7,792 nucleotides of DNA from Desulfobacterales bacterium. Lineage in GTDB: Bacteria > Desulfobacterota > Desulfobacteria > Desulfobacterales > Desulfosalsimonadaceae. Below, one piece after another: positions 1-6,580 of the stretch. The stretch's first letter is position 1. Each line of letters starts with the position of its first letter. The DNA is taken from NCBI GenBank assembly GCA_029933295.1, contig JAOZOL010000108.1, positions 1 through 7,792 of the forward strand, given 5' to 3'. A program made the translations under genes and the position numbers. Under the pieces are notes generated by a model that was not told the origin of the DNA, ran no database searches, and was given only the letters and a program-made list of their open reading frames with translations.

Positions 1-56
1 AAAAAATCACAAAAGTGGAAAAAAGAAATTTTTACAGCTTTTGTGGTTTTTTTTTT
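1..56 (+). terminator. Factor-independent terminator of an upstream gene
   Basis: An A-rich left arm (1-15) pairs with 38-52 through the perfect 8-bp inverted repeat CACAAAAG (8-15) / CTTTTGTG (38-45), a T7-G46 wobble and A-T pairs outside it. The loop can fold further (20-24 with 29-33). A run of ten T follows at 47-56. This is the classic intrinsic terminator layout for a transcript entering from the left. The A-run on the left flank means it could also work in reverse. It makes the in-frame GTG at 15 an unlikely start for the following gene. Confidence 0.7.
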
Positions 57-97
57 AGCATCATGGTAATAATATTTTTTCACAAAAAAATATGCTT

Positions 98-103
98 GGA
101 GAG
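98..103 (+). promoter_or_regulatory. Ribosome binding site deciding the start of the Asp-repeat gene
   Basis: GGAGAG lies 10 bases before the ATG at 114, which gives a Lys-rich n-region followed by a hydrophobic signal core. A competing start is the ATG at 159. It is preceded by a G-run at 147-151 and gives a shorter, more typical 21-residue signal peptide. The choice between 114 and 159 is not settled by the sequence. Confidence 0.45.
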
Positions 104-113
104 TAAAGTACCT

Positions 114-1685
114 ATGAAAAACAAAAAAATAATAAACCATGAGGCCGGGGGATGTCTGATGATTCGGGTAATGATTTTGTTGATGTGTTTGGCCCTTGTT
201 TTGCCGAATCTTTCTTTTGCGAAAGAGACAAGGACGGAGCGGGATACGGATAATGATGGCGTCATTGATCGGATTACGATTACTGACGAAAACGGGAATG
301 TGAAGCGGATGGAAATCGACAAGGATGCGGATGGGGCTATAGATACGATCCAGTATTATCAGGCCGGCACATTGACCCGGGTGGAAAGAGATACGGACGG
401 TGATCATAAGATGGATGTGCGGGATTATTTTACCAAAGAAAATCGTATCCGTCAGGAAAAAATCGATTCGGCCGGGCAGGTTGCTCACATCATTTATTTT
501 GATGATAAAGGGGCGGTAATTAAAGTTGAAAAGGATTCAACCGGTGACGGAAAGCTGGACAAGGTCTATTTGTTTGAAAAAGGAAAACTGGTATCCTCCA
601 CTGCGGATTTAACCGGTGACGGTGGGGTTAATGTATGGCTGACATATGTCGATAATCATCCGGTTGTTGAAAAAAAAGATGCGAACGCTGATGGGCTTCC
701 GGAAGAGGAAATATTTTATGACAATAACGGAGTCCCTCAAAAAAGTCGTCATGATCTGGATAATGACGGGAAAATGGAAACCGAAAGAGTGTATGTGAAC
801 GGCAAAATCAGTCAGGAAACAAAAGATACGAATTTTGACGGAGTGACCGATTTTGTATCAGATTTTAAAAATGGACAGCGATTTTTAGACAAAGAGGATC
901 TGAACTTTGACGGCACCTATGATATTACAACCCATTATGAGAAGCAAAGACCTGTTCTGGTTGAAAAGGATATTGATTTTAACGGGTTGATTGACAATAC
1001 CCTTGTTTACGATGCGAGCGGGCATCCGATAAAGGTGATGATCGACACCAACGCCGATGGACAGCCCGATCAATGGAAAGATTTTAAACAGGATGTACTT
1101 GTTTTGTTTGAAAGTGACAGAAATTTTGACGGGAATGTGGATCTCAAAATATTTTTTAAAAACAATGACAAAGAAAAACTCATCAAAGATGATAATTACA
1201 ACGGATATTTCGAAATCACGCAATGGTATAACCGGGATGACTGGACGGTTGTCATAGAAAATGATTCAAATGAAGATAAAATAGTAGAAACCGCTTTTTT
1301 TTACACGGATAAGGGATTGCGCCAAAAAGAAGTTGATGAAAATTCAGACGGAAAAATTGATTTTCGCGAATATTATGATGATGCCGGCAAATTGATAAAA
1401 CGTGATGAAAAATCTGAAATCAGTGCTCAGGGCCTGAATATGACGTGGTATTTTGATGATTCGGGAACACCGGATCGGGCTGAGAAAGACACCAATGGCG
1501 ATGGCCAGCCGGATATCTGGTATTATTATCACAGCGGGCGGTTATCATCACTCAAGGAGGACGCCAATCATGACGGCAAGCCCGATATCTGGGAGACTTA
1601 TGATGCCAATGAAGTCCTGATCCGGCAGTCCAAAGACCTTAATTTTGATGGGATTCCTGATATTAAAGAGGCTTATACGGATTAG
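114..1685 (+). CDS. Secreted Asp-rich repeat protein (EF-hand-like / thrombospondin type 3-like calcium-binding repeats)
   Basis: This encodes a protein of 523 residues from the ATG at 114, or 508 from the ATG at 159. A hydrophobic segment (about residues 19-33) ending in Ser-Phe-Ala before Lys37 looks like a Sec signal peptide, with the mature protein starting near residue 37. No lipobox is seen at the cleavage site. From residue 44 to the end, the chain is about 20 units averaging 24 residues. Each has a loop of the form D-x-[DN]-x-D-G-x-x-D followed by an aromatic-rich strand and often a Gly turn (for example DTDNDGVID, DTNADGQPD, DTNGDGQPD). Eighteen units keep a recognisable acidic loop and two are worn down. 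Such loops bind calcium in dockerins, EF-hands and TSP3 repeats; calcium binding here is inferred. The stop is only 18 bases before exbB, so the protein probably works with the ExbB-ExbD-TonB machinery in the periplasm or outside the cell. No enzyme domain is visible, and I do not recognise a named family. Confidence 0.85.
   Translation: MKNKKIINHEAGGCLMIRVMILLMCLALVLPNLSFAKETRTERDTDNDGVIDRITITDENGNVKRMEIDKDADGAIDTIQYYQAGTLTRVERDTDGDHKMDVRDYFTKENRIRQEKIDSAGQVAHIIYFDDKGAVIKVEKDSTGDGKLDKVYLFEKGKLVSSTADLTGDGGVNVWLTYVDNHPVVEKKDANADGLPEEEIFYDNNGVPQKSRHDLDNDGKMETERVYVNGKISQETKDTNFDGVTDFVSDFKNGQRFLDKEDLNFDGTYDITTHYEKQRPVLVEKDIDFNGLIDNTLVYDASGHPIKVMIDTNADGQPDQWKDFKQDVLVLFESDRNFDGNVDLKIFFKNNDKEKLIKDDNYNGYFEITQWYNRDDWTVVIENDSNEDKIVETAFFYTDKGLRQKEVDENSDGKIDFREYYDDAGKLIKRDEKSEISAQGLNMTWYFDDSGTPDRAEKDTNGDGQPDIWYYYHSGRLSSLKEDANHDGKPDIWETYDANEVLIRQSKDLNFDGIPDIKEAYTD
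243..1682 (+). repeat. Degenerate 72-bp tandem coding repeats (about 20 units)
   Basis: The coding region from the first acidic loop to the stop is exactly 480 codons. It reads as about 20 units of about 24 codons, each starting with an acidic loop. At the DNA level the units have diverged strongly, with only short shared words such as GA(T/C)GG around the Asp-Gly codons. The array is therefore old or under selection at the protein level, not a recent tandem expansion. The units near residues 115-140 and 425-450 have lost most loop acids. Confidence 0.75.
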
Positions 1686-1703
1686 ACACGGAGGATAAAA
1701 GGA

Positions 1704-2321
1704 ATGTGGGAACTTCTGGCAAAAGGGGGCGTTCTGGTACTGCCGATTCTGTTGTGTTCGGTGTTGGCGGCGGCCATTTTTTTTGAACGGATCATCCGGT
1801 ATTCCCGGATGCGCAGCCGCGGAACCGGCCTGGCTGAGAAGGTAATCCGGCTGTTGCGCGTTGGTGACGTAAAGGCAGCGCAAGAAAAAGCCATATCCAG
1901 TAATTCACCCATGGGGCGAGTTCTGGCCCGGGTAATACCGTTTCGGAACCGGGATCGGGAAACCATTGAGACGGTGATCATTCATGCCACAGACGAGGAA
2001 GTCAGAGACCTTTCATCGTATCTCCAGACCCTGGCAACCATTGGTAATATTGCACCGCTTCTGGGCCTGTTGGGAACGGTGATGGGAATGATCAAAGCAT
2101 TTATGGCCATTCAGCAGATGGGGGGCAAAGTGAATGCGTCGGTACTGGCAGGCGGTATATGGGAGGCCATGCTGACCACCGCACTCGGGCTGGCTGTGGC
2201 ACTGCCGACAATGGTTGCGCACAGTTATCTGGTGGCCCGGGTCGATAAATATGAGGCCCGCTTAAATGACGGCGCGGTTATGTTTATGACGGAACTGGAT
2301 CATTCTCAGGAAGGTGTCTGA
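1704..2321 (+). CDS. exbB: ExbB / TolQ / MotA-family proton channel subunit
   Basis: This 205-residue inner-membrane protein forms, with ExbD, the proton-driven motor that energises TonB. TM1 is at about residues 9-28, followed by a cytoplasmic domain. TM2 is at about 110-136 with the Gly-rich GLLGT stretch (121-125), and TM3 is at about 152-178. Glu154 in GIWEAMLTTALGL and Thr159 match the E. coli ExbB Glu176/Thr181 pair, and Thr125 matches Thr148. These are the polar residues lining the channel. A strong GGAGG (1690-1694) sits 9 bases before the ATG. The stop overlaps the exbD start by one base (TGATG), so the two are translationally coupled. It is shorter than E. coli ExbB (244 residues), as is common in this branch. 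TolQ is the alternative, but the tonB downstream favours ExbB. Confidence 0.93.
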   Translation: MWELLAKGGVLVLPILLCSVLAAAIFFERIIRYSRMRSRGTGLAEKVIRLLRVGDVKAAQEKAISSNSPMGRVLARVIPFRNRDRETIETVIIHATDEEVRDLSSYLQTLATIGNIAPLLGLLGTVMGMIKAFMAIQQMGGKVNASVLAGGIWEAMLTTALGLAVALPTMVAHSYLVARVDKYEARLNDGAVMFMTELDHSQEGV

Positions 2322-2728
2322 TGCTGTCTTACCGAAAAAAACGGGTCCGATATGAAATCCAGGTGCCCTTAACGTCGCTGATTGATATTGTATTTATGCT
2401 GCTTATTTATTTTTTGCTGACCACCAATTTTATGGTTGAACAGGGAATTGATGTGAATCTCCCGAATGCCGAAGCTTCCGCGCCCCAGACCCGGCAGGAG
2501 GTAACCGTATATATCGATCGGACGGGGGATGTGTATTTGGGCGATGTGAAAATCGAGTTTAATGACCTGTTTGACCGGCTTACGCAACGGATTAAAGAGA
2601 ATCCCCAACGACTGGTGGTGATTAAAGCGGATCGATCTGTAATGATTGACCGGGCGGTTCAGGTGATGGATATGGCGAGGGCGGCCGGGGCCAAGCAGTT
2701 GTTTCTTGCCACGGAAAGAAAAAATTAG
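2321..2728 (+). CDS. exbD: ExbD / TolR-family energy-transduction subunit
   Basis: This 135-residue protein has a basic cytoplasmic N-terminus, one transmembrane helix (about residues 17-35) and a periplasmic domain. Asp22 in SLIDIVFMLL is the conserved membrane aspartate (E. coli ExbD Asp25) that is protonated during motor rotation. The periplasmic part (about 45-135) carries the usual pattern of a strand with Asp-Gly-x-Val-x-Leu, then a helix, then VVIKAD, then an amphipathic helix. AGGAAGG at 2308-2314, inside the end of exbB, lies 6 bases before the ATG. ExbD and ExbB assemble with TonB, encoded 160 bases downstream beyond a palindromic repeat. Confidence 0.93.
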   Translation: MLSYRKKRVRYEIQVPLTSLIDIVFMLLIYFLLTTNFMVEQGIDVNLPNAEASAPQTRQEVTVYIDRTGDVYLGDVKIEFNDLFDRLTQRIKENPQRLVVIKADRSVMIDRAVQVMDMARAAGAKQLFLATERKN

Positions 2729-2730
2729 AC

Positions 2731-2854
2731 CGAAAACCGCCAATTTTTCCAATTTCTGCGTTGGGCTCAAATTTTAATCCTTAAAATACGCCATGTATTT
2801 CTCCGGTTAAAATTCTCGCCTGCCTTGAACCTGAAAAAATTTTCTTAGTTTTCG
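2731..2854 (+). repeat. Palindromic intergenic element, copy 1 (124 bp)
   Basis: The ends are perfect 7-bp inverted repeats, CGAAAAC (2731-2737) and GTTTTCG (2848-2854). Inside, AATTTTAA (2770-2777) pairs with TTAAAATT (2807-2814), and AAATAC (2784-2789) pairs with GTATTT (2795-2800) around a 5-base loop. It shares the 16-mer TCCAATTTCTGCGTTG (2748-2763) and the motif GCCTTGAAC-TGAA (2822-2835) with the element at 3589-3713, in the same order and orientation, while the central stem is different in sequence. It fills the exbD-tonB gap. No protein is encoded, so a non-autonomous mobile element or a REP-like transcribed hairpin is the likeliest reading. Confidence 0.65.
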
Positions 2855-2888
2855 TTCAAGCACGAATTAGTTATTGTCGGGGTGTCGC

Positions 2889-3590
2889 GTGATAGTTGCA
2901 ACAGATCACAAGCAGAAAACAAACTGGTTGTTATATACACTGATTGCTGTTTCTCTGACCATTCATGTGGGGATATTTTTTTACGCTTCAGGGCGGTTTG
3001 ATTTTAAAAAACAAACGTATATTGAGATCAGTGTCCGTAAAAATTCAAGACCCAAAGCCAGACAGATCCCCAGACCCCCTGCGCGTCCGAAAGTCCCGGC
3101 ATCTCAAAGAAGTTTTCCACCTGATGTTTATTCGGATTATGCTGTCCCGGTTTCAAAGGCTGTGCCCGAAATACCAACAGATTATTATCTGCAAAAAATT
3201 GATTCCATACACACGGAACCGGAAGATATCCCCAGGGATATCAAACCCGATATTTACGAGATGTCATTGCCGGATACAGTTGAAAACACCGGGTTCGGCT
3301 CCCGGATGGATTATCTGGACATGGTACGGTTGAAAATTGAGCGTTATAAAGCGTATCCGAAATCCGCACATCAGCGAAATATTGAAGGCCTTGTGAAGGT
3401 TGCGTTTGTCATTGGAGCTGACGGCGGTGTTTCAGGGCTGAAAGTGACAAGCGGATCAGGGTACCCGGCTTTAGACAAGGCGGCAATTCTGGCGGTGAAA
3501 AAGGCATCACCGTTTTTATCCCCCCCGGGGAAATTTTTTGGCGGTCCCGTCCGGGTTAAGGTTCCGATTACGTTCACATTAATCCGATGA
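2889..3590 (+). CDS. tonB: TonB family energy transducer
   Basis: This 233-residue protein spans the periplasm and passes ExbB-ExbD motor energy to TonB-dependent outer-membrane receptors. An N-terminal membrane anchor (about residues 13-33) contains Ser22 and His26 with the same S-x3-H spacing as the essential Ser16/His20 of E. coli TonB. A Pro/Lys/Arg-rich stretch follows (about 54-78). The C-terminal TonB domain (about 141-233) shows the YP motif (156-157), IEGLVKVAF, the Asp-Gly turn and a late Pro-rich end. The GTG at 2889 with GGGG at 2879-2882 is preferred. An in-frame TTG at 2874 would add five residues. No receptor gene is in view. The gene is flanked on both sides by related palindromic elements, and its stop codon overlaps the second one. 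Confidence 0.9.
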   Translation: MIVATDHKQKTNWLLYTLIAVSLTIHVGIFFYASGRFDFKKQTYIEISVRKNSRPKARQIPRPPARPKVPASQRSFPPDVYSDYAVPVSKAVPEIPTDYYLQKIDSIHTEPEDIPRDIKPDIYEMSLPDTVENTGFGSRMDYLDMVRLKIERYKAYPKSAHQRNIEGLVKVAFVIGADGGVSGLKVTSGSGYPALDKAAILAVKKASPFLSPPGKFFGGPVRVKVPITFTLIR

Positions 3591-3713
3591 TGGCTTCGCA
3601 AAAAGTCCAATTTCTGCGTTGCGCTGCATCCCTCATCACTGCGGTGTACGAAAAGTACACCTCATTCTTCGGGATTTGCGACGCCTTGAACTTGAATTTT
3701 TTTCTTTGCCATC
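3589..3713 (+). repeat. Palindromic intergenic element, copy 2 (125 bp), overlapping the tonB stop
   Basis: The terminal inverted repeats are GATGGC (3589-3594) and GCCATC (3708-3713). They are followed inward by an A-run (3600-3604) facing a T-run (3697-3703). Nested pairs are GCGT (3617-3620) with ACGC (3681-3684), ATCCC (3628-3632) with GGGAT (3671-3675), and GGTGTAC (3643-3649) with GTACACC (3655-3661) around the loop GAAAA. The whole unit can therefore fold into one long imperfect hairpin or cruciform. The 5' end overlaps the last two bases of the tonB stop. GAT occurs just outside both ends (3586-3588, 3714-3716), a possible but weak 3-bp target duplication. In transcripts it may act as a 3'-end stabiliser or terminator. 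Confidence 0.72.
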
Positions 3714-3746
3714 GATTTTTACAAGGCTTTTGATTTCATATATAGA

Positions 3747-3751
3747 AGGAG
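3747..3751 (+). promoter_or_regulatory. Ribosome binding site deciding the cooC start
   Basis: AGGAG lies 9 bases before the ATG at 3761 but only 3 bases before the in-frame ATG at 3755. The spacing favours 3761, which also places the P-loop at the usual distance from the N-terminus of CooC proteins. Confidence 0.65.
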
Positions 3752-3760
3752 TGAATGTTT

Positions 3761-4522
3761 ATGAAAATTGAGATATCCGGAAAAGGGGGATGCGGAAAAA
3801 GTACATTGTCCGTATTATTCGCACGATCCATGAAAAAGCTGGGTTATAGGGTGCTGCTGGTTGATGGGGATGAATCAAATATCGGGCTTGAAAATCTTGC
3901 GGGAATTGCCCGACCGGTTCACTTGCTGGATCATCTGGGCGGGAAAAAAGGGTTTAAAGAAAAATTGAACCAGCCCATGATGGTTGATAACCCGGCTGGA
4001 ATTTTTTCCGGGAAACAAAAAATTGATGATTTGCCGGAAGAATGTATCGCATCTTCAGATGGTATTGAATTGCTGGTTATCGGTAAAATTCATGATATTG
4101 GTGAAGGATGCGCATGTCCCATGGGGGTATTGTCCAAAAAGTTTTTGGCAAGTATTGAACCCATTGATAATGAAATAATTTTAATTGATTCCGAGGCTGG
4201 TGTCGAACATTTCGGGCGGGGAATTGTGGGAGAGTGTGATTTGATTGTCGGGGTGGTTGATCCAACGGCTGAGTCATTTAAACTGGCGGAAAAAATGCAT
4301 AACATGGCCCAAAACGCCGACAAAGCGATCTGTTTTGTGTTAAACAAGGTGGAACCGGCCATTGAAGAAGTCATGAGAAACCAGCTTGATGGGAAAAAAG
4401 TTATCGGCGTCGTTCCAAAGGATGATACTATTTTTATTGAAAGTCTGGAGGGAAGAAAATTATCAAAGACGCTGCCTGAGGTGGATGAGATTTGCAGGAA
4501 AATATTGATGGTGAGTAAATGA
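3761..4522 (+). CDS. cooC: CooC-family nickel-insertion ATPase (CODH / acetyl-CoA synthase maturation)
   Basis: This 253-residue cytoplasmic P-loop ATPase is of the MinD/NifH (SIMIBI) class. The deviant Walker A GKGGCGKST (residues 7-15) has the signature Lys8 and catalytic Lys13. VDGDESN (34-40) follows. The Walker B region is LIDSEAGVEHF (141-151), a CooC hallmark. Cys117-Ala-Cys119 in GCACPMG is the C-x-C motif that binds metal at the CooC dimer interface. NKVEP (195-199) fits the base-recognition loop. Known family members use ATP to help load nickel into carbon monoxide dehydrogenase, and in acetogens and sulfate reducers into the Wood-Ljungdahl CODH/ACS. No CODH gene is in the window, so the client is unknown. 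The gene overlaps the next one by ATGA. It begins 47 bases after the second palindromic element, and I see no convincing promoter in between. Confidence 0.9.
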   Translation: MKIEISGKGGCGKSTLSVLFARSMKKLGYRVLLVDGDESNIGLENLAGIARPVHLLDHLGGKKGFKEKLNQPMMVDNPAGIFSGKQKIDDLPEECIASSDGIELLVIGKIHDIGEGCACPMGVLSKKFLASIEPIDNEIILIDSEAGVEHFGRGIVGECDLIVGVVDPTAESFKLAEKMHNMAQNADKAICFVLNKVEPAIEEVMRNQLDGKKVIGVVPKDDTIFIESLEGRKLSKTLPEVDEICRKILMVSK

Positions 4523-5667
4523 TTTCAAAACGCGCAGAAGAGATGACCTCTTTTATTGTCATGGATGTGTTGGAAAAAGCCCATGAAATGGAACGCCGTG
4601 GTATTGATGTGATCCATCTTGAAGTGGGCGAGCCTGATTTCGACACACCCCAATGCATAAAAGAAGCGGCTGAAAAAGCATTAAAAGACGGATTCACCCG
4701 TTATACCCACAGCCTCGGCATGATTGAACTCAGGGAAGCCATATGTGAATATTACCAGACAGCATATTTGGTTTCCATTCATCCGGATCAGATTATCGTT
4801 ACGTCGGGCACCTCCCCGGCCATGTTGATTCTTTTCTCCGCTCTTCTTGAAAACAATGACGAGATTATTGTTTCCGACCCCCATTACGCCTGTTATCCGA
4901 ATTTTATCAAATTTTTGGGCGCAAACCCGGTTTTTGTTCCCGTGTATGAAAACGATGGGTTCCAGTACCGGACTCAAGCCATCAAAGAAAAGATTACGGA
5001 TCAGACAAAAGGGATCATCATCAACTCACCCTCCAATCCCACCGGAAATTTGCTGTCAAAACACAGGATGGCGGAAATCGCAAACCTTTCTCCGTACATT
5101 ATTTCAGATGAGATATATCACGGACTGGTATATGAAGATTCAGCGCATTCCATCCTGGAATTTACGGATAACGCCTTTGTTTTTAATGGGTTTTCAAAGC
5201 TATATGCCATGACGGGATTCAGACTCGGGTATGTCATAGCCCCAAAGCCGTTTATTCGGCCCATGCAGAAAATTCAACAGAACTTTTTTATTTCTGCAAA
5301 TTCAATGGTGCAAATGGCGGGGATAGCTGCCTTAAAATATGCCGGGGAAGATGTCAAACAGATGCGGGATACCTATAACACGCGGCGGCAATATATGATT
5401 TCCCGATTAAAAGAGATCGGCTTTACAATTACGGTTGAACCCACCGGTGCATTTTACGTATTTGCAAACGCCGCATGTTTTGGTAATGATTCATATAAAC
5501 TCGCCTTTGAGATCCTTGAAAAAGCCCATGTGGGAGTGACCCCGGGGATTGATTTCGGAAAGAATGGGGAAGGGTATATCCGGTTTTCCTATGCCAATTC
5601 AATGAAAAATATAAAAGAAGGCATGAACCGGGTTGAAAATTATTTAAAGTCTAGAAACTGTAATTGA
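4519..5667 (+). CDS. Class I/II PLP-dependent aminotransferase
   Basis: This 382-residue cytosolic fold-type I aminotransferase belongs to the aspartate/aromatic aminotransferase branch. Visible family residues are EVGEPDFDTP (35-44, substrate loop), the TSGTSPA segment (95-101, cofactor phosphate side), Tyr123, Asn173 in NSPSNPTG, Asp197 and Tyr200 in SDEIYHG, the Schiff-base Lys227 in FSKLYAMTGFRLGY, Arg235, and the substrate-carboxylate Arg355 in YIRFSYA. The enzyme is therefore expected to be active. The amino donor and keto acid cannot be read from sequence; aspartate, alanine or aromatic substrates are all possible. Translation starts inside the cooC stop (ATGA), so the two are coupled. 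The 3' end overlaps a convergent gene by 17 bp. Confidence 0.9.
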   Translation: MISKRAEEMTSFIVMDVLEKAHEMERRGIDVIHLEVGEPDFDTPQCIKEAAEKALKDGFTRYTHSLGMIELREAICEYYQTAYLVSIHPDQIIVTSGTSPAMLILFSALLENNDEIIVSDPHYACYPNFIKFLGANPVFVPVYENDGFQYRTQAIKEKITDQTKGIIINSPSNPTGNLLSKHRMAEIANLSPYIISDEIYHGLVYEDSAHSILEFTDNAFVFNGFSKLYAMTGFRLGYVIAPKPFIRPMQKIQQNFFISANSMVQMAGIAALKYAGEDVKQMRDTYNTRRQYMISRLKEIGFTITVEPTGAFYVFANAACFGNDSYKLAFEILEKAHVGVTPGIDFGKNGEGYIRFSYANSMKNIKEGMNRVENYLKSRNCN

Positions 5668-6478
5668 TCAAAAGCCCGGTCATTAACTGGTTAGTATCAC
5701 CTATATCTTCAACAATCGGGCTGTCTGAAGCATCGCCGACTAAACATGAATATTTCAGGAGTCCCAGAAGCCCCCAGTCGTTGTCAAGTTTATATTGAAG
5801 TACAGCAATCAGACCGGCATCCTTTATTCCGGCATCGGCTTTATATTCTGCCAAACCGCTGAGCTTGGCATTTTCCGCATCAATGCTGAAATAGGTGTCC
5901 ATATAATCATCACTGGCATAGGAGGCTAAAGCGACTATAATCAACTGCATTTTGCGTTCAAGGGGAAACCGCCAGGCTGCTCCGGCATCGATAATATATC
6001 CGTCGTGGGTCCCTGAAGTATCCGCATGTGCCTGGAGTAACAACATGAATTTATTAATGGACCAGGAGGCAAAGGCACCGGCCTCTGTGGCAGCATCCAC
6101 TTTTTTTAACTTATCTACTTGTTTCTCATCTACCGAATCCCTTTCAGGCCGATATACCACCATGGGGCCGAACTCAAACGCGCAACTTGGGACTATATTG
6201 GCCCGCATTCCGGTTCCCAGAAGGTTCACATAACACCCATTAGCCCAGTTATATCGCGCCTGCAGTAGTGGTAGCCCTGTAAACTCCTCTGATCCTTCGT
6301 AATCAGGGTAAACCCCGGCACCAATACCGAGAATGGTATTTTTTTTAGTGCTGATTTTGACCTTTACCATGGATAAATCAAGATCCTGGGCACCGGCAGG
6401 TTCTATGAGTGCCCCTGTGATCAGCAAAAGTGCAATACTTATAATTGTTTTTAACAGGATCAATTGAACGGTTTTCAA
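5651..6478 (-). CDS. MipA/OmpV-family outer-membrane beta-barrel protein
   Basis: The predicted product has 275 residues. A signal peptide (about residues 1-30, ending Ala-Gly-Ala before Gln31) is followed by alternating amphipathic strands and a C-terminal Phe (NYSF), as in outer-membrane barrels. Family marks are GIGAGVYPDYEGS (51-63) with the following PL (70-71), and FGPMVVYRPERDS (103-115) leading into LKKVDAATEAGAF (124-136). MipA is a murein-synthesis scaffold in E. coli and OmpV a Vibrio porin-like protein. The role here is unknown. The start is a TTG at 6478 with a poor ribosome binding site. An in-frame TAA lies six codons upstream and no in-frame ATG lies between, so translation is probably weak or the start is unusual. 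It converges on the aminotransferase gene. Confidence 0.85.
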   Translation of the reverse strand: MKTVQLILLKTIISIALLLITGALIEPAGAQDLDLSMVKVKISTKKNTILGIGAGVYPDYEGSEEFTGLPLLQARYNWANGCYVNLLGTGMRANIVPSCAFEFGPMVVYRPERDSVDEKQVDKLKKVDAATEAGAFASWSINKFMLLLQAHADTSGTHDGYIIDAGAAWRFPLERKMQLIIVALASYASDDYMDTYFSIDAENAKLSGLAEYKADAGIKDAGLIAVLQYKLDNDWGLLGLLKYSCLVGDASDSPIVEDIGDTNQLMTGLLINYSF

Positions 6479-6507
6479 TGTATCATTGCCAGTTTATATG
6501 GTTCAAT

Positions 6508-6535
6508 ATTCTAATGATTTATATTTCAAGTTCAA
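6508..6535 (-). promoter_or_regulatory. Candidate sigma-70-type promoter for the MipA/OmpV-family gene
   Basis: Reading the minus strand, TTGAAC (6535-6530) and TAGAAT (6513-6508) are separated by 16 bases. They match the consensus boxes at 4/6 and 5/6. Transcription would begin near 6501, leaving a leader of about 22 bases before the TTG start. The region is AT-rich, so a chance match is possible. Confidence 0.4.
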
Positions 6536-6580
6536 TTAGAATTAGCATTTTATTTACTAAATAGCAATGGTTTCGGAAAA

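Noticed and set aside
67..75. TAATAATAT as a promoter -10 for the Asp-repeat gene
   Set aside because: The region 17 bases upstream is only the T-run of the terminator, so no credible -35 element can be named.
15..113. N-terminal extension of the Asp-repeat gene from a GTG at 15
   Set aside because: It would start inside the hairpin of an intrinsic terminator, has no ribosome binding site, and would place 48 extra residues rich in Phe, Ile and Lys before an already sufficient signal peptide.
885..1223. Minus-strand open frames inside the Asp-repeat gene, exbD, cooC and thi4
   Set aside because: They are shadows of real coding frames. They lack ribosome binding sites and protein-like composition, and the opposite strand has clear family matches.
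2723..2870. AATTAG direct repeats (2723-2728, 2865-2870) as a target duplication around palindromic copy 1
   Set aside because: They lie 2 bases outside one terminal repeat and 10 bases outside the other, and AT-rich hexamers recur by chance.
3739..3744. TATATA as a -10 box for cooC
   Set aside because: It directly abuts the ribosome binding site, so transcription would start within or after it, leaving no leader. No -35 box is found at proper spacing.
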